Source: Polyangiaceae bacterium
GTDB taxonomy: Bacteria > Myxococcota_A > Polyangia > Polyangiales > Polyangiaceae
Direction: 5' to 3'
DNA length: 45,415 bases
NCBI GenBank assembly: GCA_020848455.1
Contig: JADLAB010000439.1
Coordinates: 1 to 45,415, forward strand
Shown: piece by piece, positions 24,707 to 36,109 of the stretch
Layout: each line of letters starts with the position of its first letter
Position numbering within the stretch: position 1 is the stretch's first letter
Notes under the pieces: generated by a model
Databases searched by the model: none
What the model was told of the DNA's origin: nothing
What the model saw: only the letters and a program-made list of their open reading frames with translations
Translations under genes and position numbers: made by a program

Positions 24707-24837
24707 GGCTCGACTCCTCTCGTCTCGCGTCTCGCGCGGCACGACCCCGATCAGCGTCGCGCCGCCGGCCGCCCGGGTCAACCGCTCCTCGGTGTCGTCT
24801 GTAAGCCGGGCGCCGCACGGCGCGTTTCGAGGACAAC

Positions 24838-25779
24838 ATGACCCCTTTCTTCGCCCGCAGCGCTCGCGCCTCGGCCCCGCTCGCACCGGCCCGCGCGCTC
24901 GCCCATCCGCTCTGGCTCGGTGGTCTCGCGCTCCTCGTCCTCAACGACCACGTCCTCAAGGGCTCGGGCGCGCTGCCGGGGCTCGTGACCGGCAAGCTGA
25001 GCGACGCGGCCGGCATGCTCGTCGCACCCGCCCTCGCCGCGCTCGTCGTGCGCGCGCGCGGCCGGCACGCGGTCGCGCTGTGCCACCTGGCCGTGCTCGT
25101 CGTCTTCGCGGCGATCAAGGTCTCGCGCCCCGCGGCCGACGCGGTCGAGGCGCTCGCCGGCGTGCTCGGGCTGCGCTGGCGCATCTGGGTCGATCCGAGC
25201 GATCTGCTCGTGGCCGTGCCCGCCCTCGCGGCGAGCCTGCGCTGGCTCGTGCCGGCGATGGAGCGACCGCTCGCCCTGCGCCGCTCCGCCCGCCGCCTCG
25301 GCGAGCTCGCCGGGACCACGGTGGGCCTGCTCGCGTGCATGGGCACGTCGCAGGTGCCACCCGAGGTGCCGCTCGAGCCCCCCCCGCCCCCGCCCCCGAC
25401 CCTGGCCCAGGCAGAGCCCGAGCCCGCGCTCGACGTCGCCCTCTTGCGCGGCGGCGTGTGGCAGAGCGGCGGGCCCGGCACCCCGACCGCCTATCGCTTC
25501 GAGGCCGACCGCTACGTCTACACGGCCGACCTGCAGACTCCCGAGACGGGGCGCTTCGAGCTCGTCGAGGCCAGCTCGACGCGGCTGCGGCTGCGGCTCT
25601 TCGAGCGCGCGCAGGGCCACGCGCCGCTGCCTGCCGTCGAGCTCGCGCTCGAGCTCGCACCCGACCGCCGGGCCTTCGCGGTCGCCGACAGCCGCGGCGT
25701 CGGCCGCGTGTTCCGGCTCGCGCCCGAGCCCGCCACGGTCGCGACCGACCCGAGCGCCGCCGCGCCGGCCCAGCCCTGA
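24838..25779 (+). CDS. predicted membrane protein, unknown function
   Basis: A 313-residue protein. The first half has about four hydrophobic segments (HPLWLGGLALLVLNDHVLK, then LPGLVTGKLSDAAGMLVAPA, then VALCHLAVLVVFAAIKV, then DLLVAVPALAASLRWL). The NDHVLK and GKLSDAAG stretches look conserved and recall uncharacterised Myxococcota proteins. A short Cys-containing segment (LLACMGTSQVPPE) and a proline run lead into a soluble C-terminal domain (~200-300) rich in beta-like alternating residues. Convergent with the beta-lactamase-fold gene, whose stop is 13 bases away. No enzyme motif was found. Confidence 0.7.
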   Translation: MTPFFARSARASAPLAPARALAHPLWLGGLALLVLNDHVLKGSGALPGLVTGKLSDAAGMLVAPALAALVVRARGRHAVALCHLAVLVVFAAIKVSRPAADAVEALAGVLGLRWRIWVDPSDLLVAVPALAASLRWLVPAMERPLALRRSARRLGELAGTTVGLLACMGTSQVPPEVPLEPPPPPPPTLAQAEPEPALDVALLRGGVWQSGGPGTPTAYRFEADRYVYTADLQTPETGRFELVEASSTRLRLRLFERAQGHAPLPAVELALELAPDRRAFAVADSRGVGRVFRLAPEPATVATDPSAAAPAQP

Positions 25780-25792
25780 GCCGCGCGCGCCC

Positions 25793-27211
25793 TCAGGAGC
25801 CGAAGACGGCCCGCGCGATCGCCGCTCCGACCGCCTTCAGGATCGGACGCGCGAGCTCATCGTACGCGTAGTCGTCGTCGTTCATGACGCCGTCGGGGTT
25901 GGCGTACACGGTGGCCGTCACGAAGAAGCCGCGGTGGCTCGTGCGGTCCTCGACGAACGCGTTGTCGAGGAGAAAGCCGTAGGCGCGCCCCGCCTTGCCG
26001 ACGTAGCGCACGCGCTCCGCCGGCACGACCTCGAGCACGCCCGGCGCGAGCGGGTGGTGGTCGTTCATGCGGGCCGAGCCCGGCAGGTGCGCCGTCATGG
26101 CGTCGACGAGCAGCTTGTGCTCCGACGGGTCGAGCCCGAGCGGCGCCGAGTCCGGGCGCTCGGGGAACAGGAGCGCGCGCTCGATGCGCTGCAGATCGGC
26201 GAGCGGCGCGTAGTTCTTCGCGGCGAAGCTCATGGGCGCGTCGACGCGCCGGCGCCCGTCGAGATAGGCCGTGCCGATCGACAGCTCGGGGGCGGGGGTC
26301 GGGGCGAGCACGAGATCGCTGTCGCGCGCGCGCACCTCGAAGCCCTTGCCGCGCGGGGGCGACAGGAGCACGCGCAGGGTCTGCTTCGAGCGCTCGGCGG
26401 GCGTGTCCATGCGGTGGTGGAAGCGCACGGCGGGAAAACCGAGCGCGGCCATGCGCTCGTTGAGCTCGCGGTGGCCGACGACGTCCCAGAAGCGGTTGTA
26501 GGACTCGTTGTCCGAGAACGTGAGGAGCTTGGCGAGCTCCTCGCCGACGTAGAGCTTCTTGTGCTTCTTCGGGGCGTCGGGGTCGTCGCCCGGCTTCGAT
26601 TCCCCCTCGCCCTTCTTCGAGTCCTCGTCGTCCACGTCGGGGTCGGGCGGCTCGCAGCCCGGGCGCTTCGACCGACAGCGGCGGATGCGGGTCCCCGGAG
26701 CGATGGGGCGCCCGGCGCGCTCGTCGAGCGCCCGCAAGGCGGCGACGGCCAGGAAGACCTTCACCGCGCTCGCGGGGTAGAAGTACTCGGCGTCGGCGCG
26801 GTAGCCGTGCGTGACCCAGGTGGCCGCGCCGGGCTCGACCACCGTGACGAGGATCTGCAGCCGCAGCTCGTGGGCGCGCGCGAGCCACTCCGCGAAGCGC
26901 GGATCCGAGGCGCGCAGGGCCCGCTCGACCCAGTCGTCCGCCTGAAGGACCGGCGCAGCGGAGCCGGCCGGCCCCGCGCTCGCCGCGACGTCCAGAGCGG
27001 GCGCTCCGTCGCTGCCCGCCGGTGGGGGCGGCGCGGGTGCGGCCGAGCCCGACGCTCCGGCGGCATGCGCCGAGCCCGCCGCGTCGCCGCACCCCGCGAG
27101 CCCGCAGCCGAGCGCGAGCGCGAGCGCGAGCGCGCCGAGCAGGTGCGAGCGCGGGCCGGAGCCATGCGCTCCGGCGCCGGTGGGCGAGCCAGTCCCACCC
27201 CACACGCGCAC
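25793..27211 (-). CDS. beta-lactamase-fold serine hydrolase lipoprotein
   Basis: A predicted lipoprotein with a hydrophobic stretch ending LGCGLAGC, the Cys being the lipidation site. The downstream domain has class A beta-lactamase/transpeptidase motifs: SxxK (YPASAVKVFLAV), SDN (LLTFSDNESYNRFW) and a KTG-like KAG (YVGKAGRAYGF). Between SxxK and SDN lies an unusual ~45-residue insert with two Cys and dense Asp/Lys/Glu runs (DVDDEDSKKGEGESKPGDD). The deacylating ExxxN motif is not obvious, so a peptidoglycan-acting or esterase role is as likely as antibiotic hydrolysis. I chose a GTG at 27211, but the ribosome-binding site is poor and the start could lie upstream (to 27307). Confidence 0.75.
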   Translation of the reverse strand: MRVWGGTGSPTGAGAHGSGPRSHLLGALALALALGCGLAGCGDAAGSAHAAGASGSAAPAPPPPAGSDGAPALDVAASAGPAGSAAPVLQADDWVERALRASDPRFAEWLARAHELRLQILVTVVEPGAATWVTHGYRADAEYFYPASAVKVFLAVAALRALDERAGRPIAPGTRIRRCRSKRPGCEPPDPDVDDEDSKKGEGESKPGDDPDAPKKHKKLYVGEELAKLLTFSDNESYNRFWDVVGHRELNERMAALGFPAVRFHHRMDTPAERSKQTLRVLLSPPRGKGFEVRARDSDLVLAPTPAPELSIGTAYLDGRRRVDAPMSFAAKNYAPLADLQRIERALLFPERPDSAPLGLDPSEHKLLVDAMTAHLPGSARMNDHHPLAPGVLEVVPAERVRYVGKAGRAYGFLLDNAFVEDRTSHRGFFVTATVYANPDGVMNDDDYAYDELARPILKAVGAAIARAVFGS

Positions 27212-27270
27212 GCCCCGTGGGGCTCGGTGGACAAAGCGACGAGCTACGATCACGGCGGCGCCTGCGCTCC

Positions 27271-27298
27271 TTGCTTGGCGGGGATGCCGGCTTATTCT
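27271..27298 (+). promoter_or_regulatory. sigma70-like promoter for secA
   Basis: TTGCTT (27271-27276), a 16-base spacer and TATTCT (27293-27298), about 80 bases before the secA ATG. It is the best -35/-10 pair in this gap. Confidence 0.4.
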
Positions 27299-27378
27299 AC
27301 AAGCCACCCCGTCCCGCCAGGCCCCGCCGCTGCCGAACCCCCCGGCGGCCCGACGCCCGCGGTGAGCCAGGCCCGTCT

Positions 27379-30390
<3,012 letters not shown>

Positions 30391-30408
30391 GCGGGTGCTG
30401 GCCCGTTC

Positions 30409-30426
30409 CGCGCCGGGCTCGGCGCG
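30409..30426. terminator. hairpin between convergent secA and terC
   Basis: CGCGCCG (30409-30415) and CGGCGCG (30420-30426) form a 7-bp stem with a GGCT loop, 18 bases past the secA stop and 31 bases from the terC stop. It could act on both transcripts. It has no T-run. Confidence 0.45.
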
Positions 30427-30457
30427 ACCCTGAGTCGCGCGGGCGCTCCGCCGTGGC

Positions 30458-31399
30458 CTATGCCGCGTCCGGCGCCGGGCGGCGGGTCTTCACGAGCGAC
30501 ACGGCGATCGACGTCGCGAGGATGCCGACGATGACGCCGAGCGAGGCGACGACCGGCAGCTTGTAGACGTCCATGAGGAGCATCTTCGCGCCGACGAAGA
30601 TCAAGACCGCCGCGAGCCCCACCTTCAGATACGCGAACTTGCCGACCGCGCCCGCGAGCAGGAAGTAGAGCGAGCGCAGGCCCAGGATGGCGAAGATGTT
30701 GGAGGTGAACACGATGAACGGGTCGGTCGTGATGGCGAAGATGGCCGGGATGGAGTCGACCGCGAACAGGACGTCCGTGACCTCCACCGCCACGAGCGCG
30801 AGAAAGAGCGGCGTCACCCAGCGGCGGCCGGCGCGGCGCACGACGAAGCGGTCGCCCTCCACGGTGCTCGTCACGGGCAGGACGCGGCGGAGCAGGCGCA
30901 CGAGCGGGTTCTTCTCCGGCTCCGGGGTCTTCTCGCGCTGGACGAGGAGCTTCACGCCGAGCACGGCCAGGAGCGCGCCGAACACGTACATCGCCCAGTG
31001 AAAGCGCTGCAGGAACGCGCCCCCTGCGAAGATGAACACGGCGCGCATCAGGAGCGCCCCGAGCACACCCCAGAAGAGCACGCGGTGCTGGTACTGGGTC
31101 GGGATGGCGAAGGTCGCGAAGATGACGACGAAGACGAAGATGTTGTCGACCGCGAGAGCCTTCTCGACCAGGTAGCCGGTCGTGAACTCGAGGGCGCGGT
31201 CGGGCCCGAACCACACGTAGACGCCCAGGTTGAACACGACGGCGAGCATCACCCAGACGGCGCTCCAGGCCGCCGCCTCCTTCACGCTCACGTCGTGAGC
31301 CTTGCGGTGGAAGACCCCGAGGTCGAGGGCGAGCATCGCGAGCACGAAGGCGATGAAGCCGCCCCACATGAGGGGCGAGCCGATGGTGGTGACGGGCAT
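30458..31399 (-). CDS. TerC-family integral membrane protein
   Basis: A 313-residue protein with about eight transmembrane segments. Family hallmarks include FVLAMLALDLGVFHRKAHDV at the start, the paired acidic membrane motifs EKALAVDNIFVFVVIF and ALVAVEVTDVLFAVDSIPAI, and FIVFTSNIFAILGLRSLYFL. TerC proteins are linked to tellurite resistance in some bacteria and to metal loading of exported proteins or Mn efflux in others; the exact role here is open. The ATG at 31399 has CAGGAG nine bases upstream. It follows the hibernation-factor-like gene by 57 bases on the same strand and may share its promoter. Confidence 0.92.
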   Translation of the reverse strand: MPVTTIGSPLMWGGFIAFVLAMLALDLGVFHRKAHDVSVKEAAAWSAVWVMLAVVFNLGVYVWFGPDRALEFTTGYLVEKALAVDNIFVFVVIFATFAIPTQYQHRVLFWGVLGALLMRAVFIFAGGAFLQRFHWAMYVFGALLAVLGVKLLVQREKTPEPEKNPLVRLLRRVLPVTSTVEGDRFVVRRAGRRWVTPLFLALVAVEVTDVLFAVDSIPAIFAITTDPFIVFTSNIFAILGLRSLYFLLAGAVGKFAYLKVGLAAVLIFVGAKMLLMDVYKLPVVASLGVIVGILATSIAVSLVKTRRPAPDAA

Positions 31400-31456
31400 G
31401 GTGGCGGTCTCCTGGAACTTACGACGGGTCGGTGGTGCGGGGCGTGCGCGGGTCGC

Positions 31457-31801
31457 TCACGAGACGCGGCGGAGCGGGCTCGCGAGGGGGCGTCGCTCGG
31501 CGCGCGCGCGCTCGAGACCGCGCCCCACGGCGCGCGCCCCGCGCCCGAGCGCGAGGCTCACGGCCGCGAAGGCGTCCTCGTGGCGACCGTCCACGGCGAG
31601 GGCGCCGATCCGGCGGCCGCTCACCGTCACCTGGCAGCGCTTGTCGACGCCGCCCCGCGGCCCGTTGACGTCCGCGATGCGCACTACGACGGCGTCCACC
31701 TCGCGGCCGAAGCGCGCGAGCTCGAGGTGCACGCGGCGCACGGCGTGCTCCTCGAGCGCGTCGTTTGCCGTGAGGCTGCGGAACCGGATCTCGATCTTCA
31801 T
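31457..31801 (-). CDS. short HPF/RaiA-like ribosome-associated protein
   Basis: A 114-residue protein with the fold pattern of the N-terminal domain of ribosome hibernation factors: MKIEIRFRSLTANDALEEHA, a beta-alpha start, then AVVVRIADVNGPRGGVDKRC, then VDGRHEDAFAAVSLALGR. It lacks the C-terminal dimerisation domain of long HPF, so it would be of the short (HPF/YfiA-like) type. The C-terminal ~30 residues are Arg-rich, which fits RNA contact. The ATG has GAGGAGG six bases upstream. It is divergent from the nhaR-like gene across a 121-bp gap that holds two palindromes. Confidence 0.75.
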   Translation of the reverse strand: MKIEIRFRSLTANDALEEHAVRRVHLELARFGREVDAVVVRIADVNGPRGGVDKRCQVTVSGRRIGALAVDGRHEDAFAAVSLALGRGARAVGRGLERARAERRPLASPLRRVS

Positions 31802-31861
31802 GTCGAACCTCCTCGGGCGCCGGCGCGGCGCCTCGTGACAGGTATCTAAGCCCTGGATGAC

Positions 31862-31880
31862 CTTTCGACCTTTACGAAAG
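31862..31880. promoter_or_regulatory. CTTTCG-N7-CGAAAG inverted repeat
   Basis: A perfect 6-bp inverted repeat with a 7-bp AT-rich spacer in the divergent raiA-like/nhaR gap. Its position and symmetry fit a LysR-type or other dimeric regulator site. Confidence 0.45.
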
Positions 31881-31893
31881 CCAGACGTGACGC

Positions 31894-31908
31894 GTCGTTA
31901 AAAACGAC
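31894..31908. promoter_or_regulatory. GTCGTT-AAA-AACGAC inverted repeat
   Basis: A perfect 6-bp inverted repeat with a 3-bp spacer, ending 14 bases before the nhaR-like ATG. At this position it could mediate autorepression of the regulator or overlap its promoter. Confidence 0.45.
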
Positions 31909-31922
31909 ATATCGTCTCGCCC

Positions 31923-32825
31923 ATGGAGTGGCTGAACTACCACCACCTGCTCTACTTCTGGGTCGTCGCGCGCGAGGGGGGCCTGGTCCCGGCCGGCAAG
32001 GTCCTGCGGCTCTCGCACCCCACGCTGAGCGCGCAGATCCACGCGCTCGAGGCCCGCCTCGGCGACAAGCTGTTCGTCAAGGTGGGGCGCAAGCTCGCGC
32101 TCACCGAGGCGGGGCGCGTGGCCTACCGCTACGCCGAGGAGATCTTCGGCCTCGGGCGCGAGATGCTCGACGCCCTGCGCGGCCGCGCGACCGGGCAGCC
32201 GGTGCGCCTCGACGTGGGCATCGTGGACGTCATGCCGAAGCTCGTCGTCCGGAGGCTGCTCGAGCCGGCGCTCGGCCTGCCCGAGGCCGTGAAGCTCGTC
32301 TGCCGCGAGGGCAGCCACGAGAAGCTCCTCGCGGAGCTCGGCCTGCACACCCTCGACATCGTGCTCGCCGACGCACCGGTGCCGCCGGGCAGCAGCGTGC
32401 GCGCCTACCACCACCTGCTCGGCGAGTGCGGCGTGTCCTTCTTCGCCACGAAGCCGCTCGCCGAGCGCCACCGGCGGCACTTCCCGCGCTCGCTCGACCG
32501 GGCGCCGATGCTCCTGCCGCTCGAGAGCCTCACCTTGCGCCGCGCGCTGAACCAGTGGTTCGACCAGCAGGGGCTGCGGCCCGAGGTCGTCGCCGAGTTC
32601 GAGGACAGCGCCCTCTTGAAGGTGTTCGGCGCCGAGGGGCGCGGTCTCTTCGCGGCGCCGACGGCCGTGGCGCGCGAGGTGATGGTGCAGTACGGGGTCG
32701 AGCTCGTCGGCCGCACCGACGAGGTGAAGGAGCGCTTCTACGCCATCTCGGTGGAGCGACGCCTGAAGAACCCCGCCGTCGTCGCCATCTCGCAGGCCGC
32801 GCGGCACGAGCTCTTCGCGTCGTGA
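31923..32825 (+). CDS. nhaR: LysR-type regulator, NhaR-like
   Basis: A 300-residue transcription factor. The N-terminal winged helix-turn-helix (~4-62) reads MEWLNYHHLLYFWVVAREGG, then LSHPTLSAQIHALEARLGDK, and matches NhaR more closely than the bulk of LysR proteins. The substrate-binding domain (~90-295) contains the NhaR-like GVSFFATKPLAERHRRHFPR and FAAPTAVAREVMVQYGVELVGRTDE segments. NhaR activates the sodium/proton antiporter gene nhaA in enterics; no antiporter is in this window, so its targets here are unknown. It is divergent from the hibernation-factor-like gene and may control that gene and terC. Confidence 0.88.
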   Translation: MEWLNYHHLLYFWVVAREGGLVPAGKVLRLSHPTLSAQIHALEARLGDKLFVKVGRKLALTEAGRVAYRYAEEIFGLGREMLDALRGRATGQPVRLDVGIVDVMPKLVVRRLLEPALGLPEAVKLVCREGSHEKLLAELGLHTLDIVLADAPVPPGSSVRAYHHLLGECGVSFFATKPLAERHRRHFPRSLDRAPMLLPLESLTLRRALNQWFDQQGLRPEVVAEFEDSALLKVFGAEGRGLFAAPTAVAREVMVQYGVELVGRTDEVKERFYAISVERRLKNPAVVAISQAARHELFAS

Positions 32826-32849
32826 GTCGCGCGGCGAAAGACCCTGATC

Positions 32850-32863
32850 CCGCGCAAGCGCGG
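32850..32863 (+). terminator. short hairpin after nhaR
   Basis: CCGCGC-AA-GCGCGG, a perfect 6-bp stem 25 bases after the nhaR stop. It is not followed by T residues. Confidence 0.35.
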
Positions 32864-32864
32864 C

Positions 32865-32985
32865 GGCTGCAGGCTGCAGGCTCCCGGCTTCAGGGGGGAA
32901 ATCCGTCCCGAGCCGACCTACGGTTGCTCACCGAGCGGGTGCGGGGTGCGGGGCTCTCCAGCCCTGGAGTCTCAAGCCGGGAGCC
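32865..32985. repeat. heptad-armed hairpin element C
   Basis: The left arm is GGCTGCA, GGCTGCA, GGCTCCC, GGCTTCA (32865-32892) and the right arm is TCAAGCC, GGGAGCC (32972-32985). AGGCTCCCGGCTT (32878-32890) and AAGCCGGGAGCCT (32974-32986) are perfect 13-bp inverted repeats. The loop contains a second palindrome, CTCCAG-CC-CTGGAG (32956-32969). It starts 40 bp after the nhaR stop and has a core unlike elements A and B. Confidence 0.65.
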
Positions 32986-33077
32986 TGTTGCCCGAGCGCA
33001 GGGCAAGAACCTTGCTGCCGAATTGGGGAAAGACCTTGCCGCCGGATCTCGGGCTCCGATAACGTGCGTTCGTCCCC

Positions 33078-35129
33078 ATGTCTGAGGAGATGATCGGCAA
33101 GCTCGTCGCCGGGAAGTGGGATCTCATCGAGCTCATCGGCGAGGGCGGCATGGGGGCCGTCTACGAGGCGCGTCACGCCACGACCGGCAAGCTCGTGGCG
33201 GTGAAGCTCATCCACTCGGAGTTCATCCGCAAGGACGACGTGCTGCTCGCGCGCTTCGAGCGCGAGGCCGAGGCCGCCGCGCGCGTCGCCACGCGCTACA
33301 TCGCCGAGCTCATCGAGACCGGGCACGACGACGCGACCGGGCAGCCGTACCTGGCGATCGAGCTCCTGCAGGGCGAGAGCCTGCTCGACACGATCACGCG
33401 CCTCGGGCCCCTGCCTCCCGAGCTCGTGGTGCGCATCGGCGCCCACGTGTGCATGGGCCTCGACAAGGCGCACTCGGCCGGCATCATCCACCGCGACATC
33501 AAGCCCGCGAACCTGTTCCTGGCACGCGTCGCCGGTGGCGAGGGCGACGAGATCGTGTGCAAATTGCTCGATTTCGGCGTGGCCAAGCTCAAGATGGAGC
33601 AGGCCGCGAGCACCGAGAACGTCTCGCTCACGCAGACGGGCAGCATGCTCGGCTCGCCGATGTACATGTCGCCCGAGCAGGCGCGCGGTCTCAAGACCAT
33701 CGACGGGCGCGCGGACCTCTGGTCGCTCGGCGTCGTGCTCTACCAGCTACTCTGCGGGCGCACGCCGTACCAGGACGTCGAGGGCCTGGGCGAGCTCATC
33801 ATCACCATCTGCTCGGAGGAGCCGAAGCCCCTCGGCACCCTGGCGCCCTGGGTCCCCGAGCCCATCGCGGCGGCGGTGCACGCGGCGCTCAAGCTCGCGA
33901 GCAAGGATCGCTACCAGTCGGCGGCCGAGATGCTCGAGGCCCTCGGCCGCTGCCTCGGCGGCGACGGCCACGACGAGTCGCTCTTCACGATCCGGCAAGG
34001 CATGGTGGTGGCCGCCAACCCTGCGAGCGTCGCGGCCGGCACGGGCCCCGCGGCCGCGGCGTCGGCGGGCAACGAGGAGCTCGAGGCGACCGTGGCGCTC
34101 GACCGGAACGCAGGCCCCGCGCCCGCACAGAAGCCCGCGCAGAAGCCCACCCCGGTGAAGCGGACGTTGCCCCTGCCCGCGATGAAGCCGGCCCCGGCAC
34201 CGGTCGGCGCCACGACCCCGCTCGAGGCCCTCCAGGGCGGCGGGACCCTCGCGCTCGACGCAGACGCCCTCGCGGCACTCGAGGCCGCCCCGCTCGCCCG
34301 GCCCGCCGCCGCGCCCGCACCGGGGCCGCGCGCCCTCGGCGGCGTCGGCGGCACGGCCGCGGACGACGGCGGCGGCGAGAACCTCTCGGCCACCATGGCC
34401 CTCGACGTGGACGAGCTGCCCGAGCCGCCCGCCCGCAAGGCCCCCGACGGGCCGCTCGCCACCATGATGCTCGACGACTCGCCGCTCGCGAGCCTCGGCA
34501 GCGGCGCAGACGCGCGCGCGAAGGACGGGCCGGACAAGCCCTCGCCCTTCGTAGGGCGCGCGGGCGCCGACCTCGGCGAAGCGACCGTCGAGCGCCGCCT
34601 GCCCGGCGCCTATCGGCGCACCGAGGGGCCGGCGACCGAGCGAAGCGGACGGAGCGGCAGCGCGAAGGCCGCCATCGCGATCGGCGTGGCGCTCGGCGTC
34701 GGCGGCGGTGCCGTGGCGATGATCCTCTTGCTCCGCAATCCCGCCGACCCGACGCCCGCGCCGCGCACGTCCGCGTCGGTCGTCGTCGCGACCGAGACCC
34801 CGAGTGGCCGCGAGACCGCGCCGAGCGCGAGCCCCTCCGCGGCCGAGACCGCGAGCGCGGCGCCGGGCACCTCGGCTTCGGGCGTCGCGTCCGCCGGCGC
34901 CCCCTCCGTCAAGCTCGCCGTCGCCCAGGCCATCGCGGGCATGAGCGCGACCATCGACGGCAAGAAGGCCGAGATCAAGGACGGCGCGCTCGAGCTCGTG
35001 GGCGCGCCCGGCGACAAGCACCTCGTGACCCTCAGCCTGCAGGGGCGCTCGAAGTCGTGGGAGGTCACCATCCGCGAGGGCGGCACCGAGCCGGCCACGA
35101 TCGGCCCGCTCCCGCCACCGCGGCCGTGA
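33078..35129 (+). CDS. membrane-anchored Hanks-type Ser/Thr protein kinase
   Basis: A 683-residue kinase. The catalytic domain at ~13-290 is complete: GEGGMG loop (21-26), K43, HRDIKPAN with H138-R139-D140, DFG (165-167), MYMSPEQARG activation segment and WSLGVVLYQLL. A long Ala/Pro-rich linker (~310-525) contains repeated short Leu-Asp motifs such as ATMALDVDELP and ATMMLDDSPL. A single transmembrane segment (~530-553, AAIAIGVALGVGGGAVAMIL) is followed by an extracytoplasmic PEGA-like beta domain (~610-683). The kinase domain faces the cytoplasm and the C-terminal domain could sense the envelope. It is adjacent to, and convergent with, a small protease gene. Confidence 0.95.
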   Translation: MSEEMIGKLVAGKWDLIELIGEGGMGAVYEARHATTGKLVAVKLIHSEFIRKDDVLLARFEREAEAAARVATRYIAELIETGHDDATGQPYLAIELLQGESLLDTITRLGPLPPELVVRIGAHVCMGLDKAHSAGIIHRDIKPANLFLARVAGGEGDEIVCKLLDFGVAKLKMEQAASTENVSLTQTGSMLGSPMYMSPEQARGLKTIDGRADLWSLGVVLYQLLCGRTPYQDVEGLGELIITICSEEPKPLGTLAPWVPEPIAAAVHAALKLASKDRYQSAAEMLEALGRCLGGDGHDESLFTIRQGMVVAANPASVAAGTGPAAAASAGNEELEATVALDRNAGPAPAQKPAQKPTPVKRTLPLPAMKPAPAPVGATTPLEALQGGGTLALDADALAALEAAPLARPAAAPAPGPRALGGVGGTAADDGGGENLSATMALDVDELPEPPARKAPDGPLATMMLDDSPLASLGSGADARAKDGPDKPSPFVGRAGADLGEATVERRLPGAYRRTEGPATERSGRSGSAKAAIAIGVALGVGGGAVAMILLLRNPADPTPAPRTSASVVVATETPSGRETAPSASPSAAETASAAPGTSASGVASAGAPSVKLAVAQAIAGMSATIDGKKAEIKDGALELVGAPGDKHLVTLSLQGRSKSWEVTIREGGTEPATIGPLPPPRP

Positions 35130-35151
35130 CGAGGGCGAGCGCGCGGCTCGT

Positions 35152-35832
35152 CTAGCGCGCGGCCGCTCGGGCGAGCGCCTGCCAGGTCGCCAGGAGCTGC
35201 CGCGCGACGGCGCGCATCTTGGCGCCCTGGCTCGCGTCGAACGCGATGAGCGCCGGGTCGTCGCGCTCGTAGCTCATGACGTTGTTCGGGACCGGGCTGT
35301 GCGGGTTGCCGAGCGCGTGGCCGAGCTCGTGCGCGAGCGTCGTCGGCATGGCCGCGGTGCTGAGGATGACGTAGCTCTTGCGCAGATCGCGCAGGAGGCG
35401 CCAGCGCACGCCCTGGCGCTCGAGACGCGGGTCGTCGACGTCGCGCAGCGTGCGCACCACGAACACCTGGAGCGCGCCGGGGGCGAGCTCGGCCGCGAGC
35501 GCATCGCGGTCGGCGGCAGTCTCGAGCCGCGCGAAGCGGGCCGCGAGCGCGCGGCGCCGCGGGGGCGCGAGGTGCACGCCGTGCGGCGCCAGCAGTCGCT
35601 CGGCCTGGGCGAGCTCCTCGGCGAGCCAGGCGTCGCTCGCGACCGGCACGCCGTCGAGCTCCGCCACGGCGAGATCGAGCGCGAGCGGCGCCAGCTCGGA
35701 CACGGCCGGGCGCGGCGCCGCCGCCGGCGGGGCCGGGGCGCTCGGCGCGGGCTGCGCCGAGGCCGTCGCCGCGAGCGCGACGAGCGCGGCCGCGAGGGCG
35801 ACGCGCGCTCGGGAGCCGGGCCGGGATCTCAC
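35152..35832 (-). CDS. small secreted metzincin-like metalloprotease
   Basis: A 226-residue protein. The N-terminus is a signal peptide (ARVALAAALVALAATASAQ) followed by a Pro/Ala linker. The catalytic zinc motif is HELGHALGNPHS, with H168, H172 and H178 and catalytic E169. A Met-turn-like NNVMSYE, with M186, follows eight residues after the last His. This HExxHxxGxxH plus Met-turn pattern defines metzincins. It is small for the clan and not assignable to a named family. The GTG at 35832 has GGAG just upstream; a longer start at 35868 is possible. It stands alone, with element B behind its start. Confidence 0.72.
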   Translation of the reverse strand: MRSRPGSRARVALAAALVALAATASAQPAPSAPAPPAAAPRPAVSELAPLALDLAVAELDGVPVASDAWLAEELAQAERLLAPHGVHLAPPRRRALAARFARLETAADRDALAAELAPGALQVFVVRTLRDVDDPRLERQGVRWRLLRDLRKSYVILSTAAMPTTLAHELGHALGNPHSPVPNNVMSYERDDPALIAFDASQGAKMRAVARQLLATWQALARAAAR

Positions 35833-35982
35833 GCTCCGAATATCGCGCAACCGGGCGCGGGCCGCCACCCGCCTGCAGCGGCCCTGGGACGCGGGCTCCA
35901 GGCGCCCGTGCTTCGAATCAGTTCCAGCACCGGGCTGCGCCCGGCCCGCGTCGCACGAAACGGTAGGCCGACACGGGCGACG

Positions 35983-36079
35983 GGCTCAAGGCTCCAGGCT
36001 TCGGCAGGGAGAGCGGGAGGCCACAGGGATCCACGCCGCGACCTCTGCGCCTGAAGCCCGAAGCCCGTAGCCTGAAGCC
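35983..36079. repeat. heptad-armed hairpin element B
   Basis: The left arm is GGCTCAA, GGCTCCA, GGCTTCG (35983-36003), then the 53-bp core (36006-36058) differing from element A at only two positions. The right arm is TGAAGCC, CGAAGCC, CGTAGCC, TGAAGCC (36052-36079), its first unit overlapping the core end. It begins 31 bp after the stop of the Cys-rich lipoprotein gene. Confidence 0.8.
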
Positions 36080-36109
36080 ACCGGCATCCTGGAACCGAGT
36101 TTCCTTCTT

